Notes under the pieces: generated by a model
Database searches by the model: none
The model's input: the letters and a program-made list of their open reading frames with translations, nothing else
Told to the model about the DNA's origin: nothing
Made by a program: the position numbers and the translations under genes
Shown: positions 59,733-64,000 of the stretch, piece by piece
How the letters are laid out: each line of letters begins with the position of its first letter
Numbering within the stretch: position 1 is the stretch's first letter
Origin: CAVVJA01 sp963809815
GTDB taxonomy: Bacteria; Actinomycetota; Actinomycetes; Mycobacteriales; Jatrophihabitantaceae
DNA: 64,000 bases
Assembly: GCA_963809815.1 (NCBI GenBank)
Contig: CAWELM010000014.1
Location: 124,001 to 188,000 of the forward strand
Direction: 5' to 3'

Positions 59733-60035
59733 TCACGGGTGCCTTCGGGACCGCACCACGGCGAACGGCCACGACGGACAGCTTCGAACGTGTGATCGCG
59801 TCCAGGGTGGCTCGGTTCGGATGGCACCCCATCCAGGAGCATGAGGAACGGTTCGTGACCAACGCCGAGTAGGGGCGAGGTTGAGCCCGGTGCCGGCGCC
59901 GATCTCGACCGTGTCGCCCCGTGCCTGCGCCAAAAGCGCCGCGTGATCATCTCGCAGGCCCGCTCGTTCGGAGCCGCGGCTGATCCGGTCGTACATGAAG
60001 GCATAGCAGCGCGTGAACATGACAGTCTTCTTCAC
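59733..60035 (-). pseudogene. SAM-dependent methyltransferase remnant
   Basis: From the GTG at 60035 the first 53 residues read as a class I methyltransferase: FMYDRISRGSERAGLRDDHAALL and DTVEIGAGTGLNL (AdoMet motif I). The rest degenerates into Arg/Pro-rich sequence, with further family-like bits in other frames, so the gene is frameshifted or deleted. Its start overlaps the stop of the next remnant. Confidence 0.7.
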
Positions 60036-60235
60036 GCCGGGTCATCGGTACGCGGTTCGAAATAGGCGCTAGCGCGGCGCACCACGTCGCCACCGTCATG
60101 GAAGAGAACGTCTGTGACGCCTGGCGGGCAATGGTTCGGGTCATCCGGTGGGTTGACGAACTCCTTCTCCACCACGGTGATCTCGGCACTTGTAAGTTCG
60201 ACGGCGACATCAAATGAAGGGCCGTCGGCATGCCG
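60032..60235 (-). pseudogene. NTF2/SnoaL-like domain remnant
   Basis: A frame without a start codon (a stop lies just upstream), reading DGPSFDVAVELTSAEITVVE, KEFVNPPDDPNHCPPGVTDV and RRASAYFEPRTDDPA. This looks like the second half of an NTF2-like fold protein. It ends overlapping the methyltransferase start (GTGA), so both belong to one decayed operon between tRNA-Ser and the MarR gene. Confidence 0.55.
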
Positions 60236-60263
60236 TCAATCTTGTTGCGCGTGCAAACGATTG

Positions 60264-60353
60264 CGGAGGCTCCGGGATTCGAACCCGGGAGGGGGTTGAG
60301 CCCCCAACCGCATTAGCAGTGCGGCGCCATAGACCAGACTAGGCGAAGCCTCC
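60264..60353 (-). tRNA. tRNA-Ser (GCT)
   Basis: A 90-base class II tRNA. The acceptor GGAGGCT pairs with AGCCTCC, the anticodon loop CTGCTAA gives anticodon GCT, the long variable arm is present, and the T-arm is CCGGGTTCGAATCCCGG. CCA not encoded. It decodes AGC/AGU. Confidence 0.95.
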
Positions 60354-60532
60354 CAAGCGGCCTTCGGCTGCCGCGCGAGCGCCGATGTCCACCGAGCGGT
60401 CAGCGTACAAGGTGTCGTGAGGCCCGGCCAACCATGGACATCGGCCAGCCGAGAAGTGGCGTTCCCAAAGACAGCAGGTCCAGCCAGATGCGCGCCGCAG
60501 GCCGAGGACCAATCGAGATTCGCTCTAGCTGA

Positions 60533-61177
60533 TCAGTCGACGCGAATCAGTGGCATTAGCACCCGGTCGACGATCGTGAGCAACATCTCGTCGTCGACTT
60601 GGCGATTGAACAAGATCATCTGCTGCATGAGCATGGCCGGAAGTATCTCGGCGAACATCGGGTCAACGGCGTCAGGCCGAACTTCGCCGCGCGCCACGCC
60701 ACGCTCCAGTACCCGAATCGCGGCCAGCCGCTTTTCGCAGTGCACCTGCGAATCGATGGCGGTAGCGAGGTCCGGGGAGCGCGTCACCTCGCAGGCGACC
60801 GCCCGGATTGCCTCGCCGGCCGACTCACACACGTCGATGATGCGGCGACCCATCGCGACGAAGATGTCCCGCGTTGTTGCGTCAGCCATAGTGGCGTCGA
60901 TGAAGCTCTCCGGTGAGCCGAAGCGGTGGCAGAAGGCGGTCAGGACGAGATCCTGCTTGGTCGGCCATCGTCGATAGATGCTCGCTTTGCCCGTCTGCGC
61001 CCGGGCGGCTACGGATTCGATGGTGAACGCCGCGTATCCGACCTTGCTGAGCTCGGCAAAGACCGCGTCGACGATCGCGTCCTCGAGCACAGCGCCGCGG
61101 CGCCGGTGCGTTGGTGACGGCTCTCCGTCCACAGCGGCGCCTGTGGGAGTGCAGAAATCGGTTGGCGCGGCGAGCAT
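60533..61177 (-). CDS. TetR-family transcriptional repressor
   Basis: A 214-residue repressor. HTH: AIVDAVFAELSKVGYAAFTIESVAARAQTGKASIYRRWPTKQDLV. The C-terminal ligand domain ends AMLMQQMILFNRQVD. It is divergent from a DHA2 exporter with strong palindromes in between, so it likely represses that exporter until its substrate binds. The ATG at 61177 is preferred; a start 13 codons earlier is possible. Confidence 0.92.
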   Translation of the reverse strand: MLAAPTDFCTPTGAAVDGEPSPTHRRRGAVLEDAIVDAVFAELSKVGYAAFTIESVAARAQTGKASIYRRWPTKQDLVLTAFCHRFGSPESFIDATMADATTRDIFVAMGRRIIDVCESAGEAIRAVACEVTRSPDLATAIDSQVHCEKRLAAIRVLERGVARGEVRPDAVDPMFAEILPAMLMQQMILFNRQVDDEMLLTIVDRVLMPLIRVD

Positions 61178-61279
61178 CGTTGTCAGACCCTTCCTCCATG
61201 CTGCTCTTGACGTCAACCTCAGCCCGACACGCCGAGGAATAGATAAGAGACGGTTGCGTATCTAAATACCCGAGGTCTA

Positions 61280-61309
61280 TCTTACGGCAGTAAGAGACGT
61301 GAGCGTCTC
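61280..61309. promoter_or_regulatory. TetR-type operator palindromes
   Basis: TCTTACGGCAGTAAGA (61280-61295) is a 6-bp-arm palindrome with a GGCA centre. It touches a second one, GAGACG-TGAG-CGTCTC (61294-61309). Both lie between the divergent TetR and exporter genes, where a TetR dimer would bind. Confidence 0.65.
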
Positions 61310-61382
61310 CTATTGGCTCAATGCTGGCTGTGAATAACCACGTTCCGGCTCGCCGTACTCGAACGACATGGATGGAGAATCC

Positions 61383-62975
61383 GTGACAGACACTGAGCAA
61401 ACACGTGCTCCGTCGACGATCGAACCCACGAACGGCGCTCGGCGGCAGGTGCACCCCGGCCTCCTGCTGCTGCTGATCGCAGGAGCACAGCTCATGGTGG
61501 TGCTCGACGCGACCATCGTGAACATCGCGCTGCCATCGATGGCCAAGTATTTCGATCGCAGCCAGACGGACATGACGTGGGCCATCAACGCCTACACCCT
61601 GGCGTTCGGCGGTTTGCTGCTGCTCGGTGGCCGGGCGGGCGACATCCTGGGCCGACGGCAGATGTTCATCTTCGGTCTCGGGCTGTTCTCGCTGGGCAGC
61701 TTGCTCGGCGGGCTCGCGACCTCATTCCAGATGCTGCTAGTCGGGCGGGTCATTCAGGGCATCGGCGGCGCCGTAGCGGCACCGACCGCGCTGTCTTTGA
61801 TCACAACCTCGTTCGCCGAAGGCAGAGAGCGTAACCGTGCCTTCGCGGTATACGCCGGAGTGTCGGCGGCCGGTGCCGCGATCGGACTGCTCGCCGGCGG
61901 CATATTGACCGAGTACCTCGACTGGCGGTGGGTGCTGTTCGTCAACGTGCCGATCGGTGTGGCGCTGATGATCGGTGGCTATTTGTACATCCACTCGTCG
62001 GAGCGGCTCAGCGGCCGATTCGACATCCTCGGCGCCGTGCTGTCGGTGGCGGGCATGGTCGGTCTCGTATATGGCTTCATCCACGCGGCCCACGACGGCT
62101 GGAGCAACTCGGTAACGGTGGGGACGTTGACGTTGTCGGTGATCCTCCTCGGCGCGTTCGTCGCGTGGGAGGCGTACACGCCAAATGCGATGATGCCGTT
62201 GCGCATCTTCGCCAACCGGAGCCGGTCCGGGTCGTATCTGGTGATGCTCATCATCGGCGCGGCGATGTTCGGGATGTTCTACTTCCTGACCTTCTTCGTC
62301 CAGGGCGTCCTTGGCTACTCCGCGTTGAAGGCCGGTGTCGCGTTCCTGCCGTTCTGTGCGGTGATCGTCATCGGATCAGGATTCGCCAGCCAGATCATGC
62401 CGAGATCGGGTCCAAAGATCCTGATCACCGGTGGCGTCGCGTTGGCGACGGTCGCGCTGTTCCTGTTCTCGCGCGTCACCGTGACGACGACGTACTGGGG
62501 CGGCCTGTTCCCGGCGATGATGGTGATGGCCGCGGGCTTGTCGTTGGTCTTCGTGCCGCTGACGAGCACCGCCGTGTCGAAGGTCGCGCCCACTGATGCC
62601 GGACTTGCATCGGCGCTGCTGAACGTCGGCCAGCAGGTGGGTGGATCGATCGGCCTGTCGGTGCTGGCGACGGTGGCGGCGACGGCGTCGCGGAACTCGT
62701 TCAAGAACGAGGTCGCCAAGCTCCCGCCGGGCTCCCGGCAGCATTTCGCCGATCTGGCGGCCAGCTCGACGACCGGCCGGCCACCGTCTGTGGGCGCGCT
62801 AACTGACCCGGCCGCCGTGCACGCGTACAACGTCGTGCAAGCGCACGCTTCGGGTCAGGGGTTCCTGACCGCCGCGATCTTCGCTCTGGTGGCAGTCGTC
62901 GTCTCCGCAGTGATGATCAACGTCAAGAGGACGGACGTGGCGGCGAGTCCTGCGGAGGCCATGGCCGCCGCCTGA
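61383..62975 (+). CDS. DHA2-family (EmrB/QacA) MFS drug exporter
   Basis: A 530-residue proton antiporter with about 14 spans. Motif D1 (LDATIVNIALPSM), motif A (GGRAGDILGRRQMF) and motif C (GVSAAGAAIGLLAGGIL) are visible. Such proteins export drugs or antiseptics. GTG at 61383 (with GGAG 8 bases upstream) or ATG five codons earlier. It is divergent from tetR, the classic arrangement. Confidence 0.94.
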   Translation: MTDTEQTRAPSTIEPTNGARRQVHPGLLLLLIAGAQLMVVLDATIVNIALPSMAKYFDRSQTDMTWAINAYTLAFGGLLLLGGRAGDILGRRQMFIFGLGLFSLGSLLGGLATSFQMLLVGRVIQGIGGAVAAPTALSLITTSFAEGRERNRAFAVYAGVSAAGAAIGLLAGGILTEYLDWRWVLFVNVPIGVALMIGGYLYIHSSERLSGRFDILGAVLSVAGMVGLVYGFIHAAHDGWSNSVTVGTLTLSVILLGAFVAWEAYTPNAMMPLRIFANRSRSGSYLVMLIIGAAMFGMFYFLTFFVQGVLGYSALKAGVAFLPFCAVIVIGSGFASQIMPRSGPKILITGGVALATVALFLFSRVTVTTTYWGGLFPAMMVMAAGLSLVFVPLTSTAVSKVAPTDAGLASALLNVGQQVGGSIGLSVLATVAATASRNSFKNEVAKLPPGSRQHFADLAASSTTGRPPSVGALTDPAAVHAYNVVQAHASGQGFLTAAIFALVAVVVSAVMINVKRTDVAASPAEAMAAA

Positions 62976-62983
62976 TCAAGCAC

Positions 62984-63032
62984 GATCGGCCCGCCCGCGC
63001 CCCGACTTTCGGAGGATGCGGGCGGGCCGATC
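62984..63032. terminator. Strong bidirectional terminator hairpin
   Basis: GATCGGCCCGCCCGC (62984-62998) pairs perfectly with GCGGGCGGGCCGATC (63018-63032), a 15-bp stem with a 19-base loop. It sits between the convergent exporter and serine dehydratase genes and would end both. Confidence 0.85.
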
Positions 63033-63037
63033 TCTGC

Positions 63038-64000
63038 TCAGCACTCGATGACGTTGACGGCAAGCCCGCCGCGCGCGGTCTCCTTGTACTTGACCTTCAT
63101 GTCGGCGCCGGTCTCGCGCATTGTCTTGATCACCTTGTCCAGGCTGACGATGTGCCTGCCGTCGCCCCGGAGCGCAATACGGGCGGCATTGATCGCCTTC
63201 ACCGCCGCCATGGCATTTCGCTCGATGCACGGCACCTGGACCAGACCGCCTACCGGGTCGCAGGTCAGGCCGAGGTTGTGCTCCATGCCGATTTCGGCTG
63301 CGTTCTCGACCTGATCTGCAGTTCCACCCAGGACCTCGCACAACGCGCCGGCCGCCATCGAGCAGGCCGAACCGACCTCGCCCTGACAGCCGACCTCGGC
63401 TCCGGAGATCGATGCGTTCTCCTTATAGAGCACGCCGATAGCGCCGGCGGTGAGCAAGAACTCCACGACACCGTCATCCGAGGCGCCAGGGACGAACCGC
63501 GCGTAGTAGTGCAGCACCGCGGGAATTACCCCGGCCGCGCCGTTGGTAGGTGCAGTCACGACCCGACCTCCGGCGGCGTTCTCCTCGTTCACCGCCAGCG
63601 CGAACAAGTCGACCCAGTCAATGACTCGCAAGGGATCGGTCGAATACGGCTCCTGACACAACCGTTGGTAAAGCTCCGGCGCCCGCCGCCGCACCTTCAA
63701 GCCGCCCGGCAACGTGCCGTCATGCGACCAGCCGTTGTGCACGCATTCCTGCATAACGCCCCAGATGCTGAGCAAGCCCGAACGAATATCGTCGGGTGTT
63801 CGCCAGCTGGACTCGTTCGCCAACATCACGCCGCTGATTGGTAGCCCCGATTCGGCGCATCGGGCCAGCAGCTCTGCCCCGGTGCTGAACGGGTAGCGCA
63901 CCTGGGTGTCGTCCGGCTTGATGCGGTCGGCACCGGCGGCCGACTCGTCGACGACGAAACCGCCGCCGACCGAGTAGTACACGCGCTCTCGCAGCAGGGC
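63038..64000 (-). CDS. L-serine ammonia-lyase (SdaA type), N-terminus cut by window edge
   Basis: Fe-S L-serine dehydratase, converting serine to pyruvate and ammonia. The last ~320 residues are in the window. The Fe-S Cys occur in GCQGEVGSACSMAAGAL and GLTCDPVGGLVQVPCIERNA; the protein ends VKYKETARGGLAVNVIEC. The frame continues to the window edge (ALLRERVYYSVGGGFVV), so the N-terminal part of the single-chain form is outside. Confidence 0.94.
   Translation of the reverse strand, partial: ALLRERVYYSVGGGFVVDESAAGADRIKPDDTQVRYPFSTGAELLARCAESGLPISGVMLANESSWRTPDDIRSGLLSIWGVMQECVHNGWSHDGTLPGGLKVRRRAPELYQRLCQEPYSTDPLRVIDWVDLFALAVNEENAAGGRVVTAPTNGAAGVIPAVLHYYARFVPGASDDGVVEFLLTAGAIGVLYKENASISGAEVGCQGEVGSACSMAAGALCEVLGGTADQVENAAEIGMEHNLGLTCDPVGGLVQVPCIERNAMAAVKAINAARIALRGDGRHIVSLDKVIKTMRETGADMKVKYKETARGGLAVNVIEC

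Noticed and set aside
59761..59871. Plus-strand frame ending ERFVTNAE
   Set aside because: Short, no start context, and overlaps the methyltransferase remnant on the other strand.
1..64000. CRISPR array
   Set aside because: No set of regularly spaced direct repeats of 25-40 bases was seen.
1..64000. rRNA operon
   Set aside because: No 16S, 23S or 5S-like segments were recognised.

Overview
The window is 64 kb of GC-rich DNA from a free-living actinobacterium. The assignment rests on several lineage markers: a mycothiol synthase next to a GlnR-type regulator and a pst phosphate operon, the pair of an Rv0474-like HTH protein and a DUF2516 protein, a rhodanese/DUF1416 locus headed by a Cys-rich leader peptide, a DUF2993 lipoprotein-like protein, and frequent GTG/TTG starts. 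I cannot place it to genus from the sequence alone. Most of the window is ordinary chromosome; small decayed remnants and one tRNA-linked island are scattered through it.

Region by region. 1-12 kb: a truncated cytochrome P450, a frameshifted ECF sigma-factor remnant, a RibD-type reductase, a DUF2252 protein, an L,D-transpeptidase lipoprotein, a VOC-GNAT fusion coupled to a pRiA4b-type protein, two small VOC proteins, a hemerythrin, a soluble histidine kinase with a cyclic-nucleotide-binding-like sensor, a TfoX-like protein and a flavin/heme-type oxidase. 12-14 kb: a HypX-type protein with no hydrogenase genes near it. 14.0-17.3 kb (minus strand): a tightly packed three-gene operon encoding an alpha/beta hydrolase, a helical-repeat/trypsin-like protease fusion and a TRPM-like SLOG (LSDAT) protein. 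This is the best candidate for an undescribed nucleotide-sensing defence or signalling system. 17.7-21.3 kb: an ECF sigma/anti-sigma pair, Pro-rich envelope proteins, DUF2516, an HTH regulator and a Rieske lipoprotein. 21.5-31.7 kb: an MMPL transporter, ygfZ, a Fur-family regulator, a PabC-like enzyme, a structured region with an extended Shine-Dalgarno, a Gre factor, a LigD-type polymerase, nitrobindin, DsrE, DUF1416, rhodanese and the Cys-rich leader. 31.7-38.4 kb: DUF2993, membrane and hydrolase proteins, glnR, a lysR/MFS divergent pair and mshD. 38.5-42.7 kb: a PHO box and pstSCAB.

42.7-47.5 kb: YciI, a PIG-L deacetylase, a homocysteine methyltransferase, AlaX and a stand-alone adenylate kinase. 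An 850-bp gene-free stretch before the kinase carries a perfect 19-bp hairpin. 47.6-52.8 kb (minus): an operon for an acyl-CoA ligase, PHA synthase, an acyl-CoA dehydrogenase and PHA depolymerase, which together suggest polyester storage and mobilisation. 53.5-61 kb: an epoxide hydrolase, gene fragments, and an approximately 3.6-kb island bounded by the 3' half of tRNA-Arg(ACG) and a degenerate copy of it. The island holds a frameshifted tyrosine integrase. Two further pseudogenes and tRNA-Ser(GCT) follow. 60.5-64 kb: a TetR regulator with a palindromic operator, a DHA2 drug exporter, a strong bidirectional terminator and a truncated L-serine dehydratase.

All calls are from reading the sequence; no database search was run.
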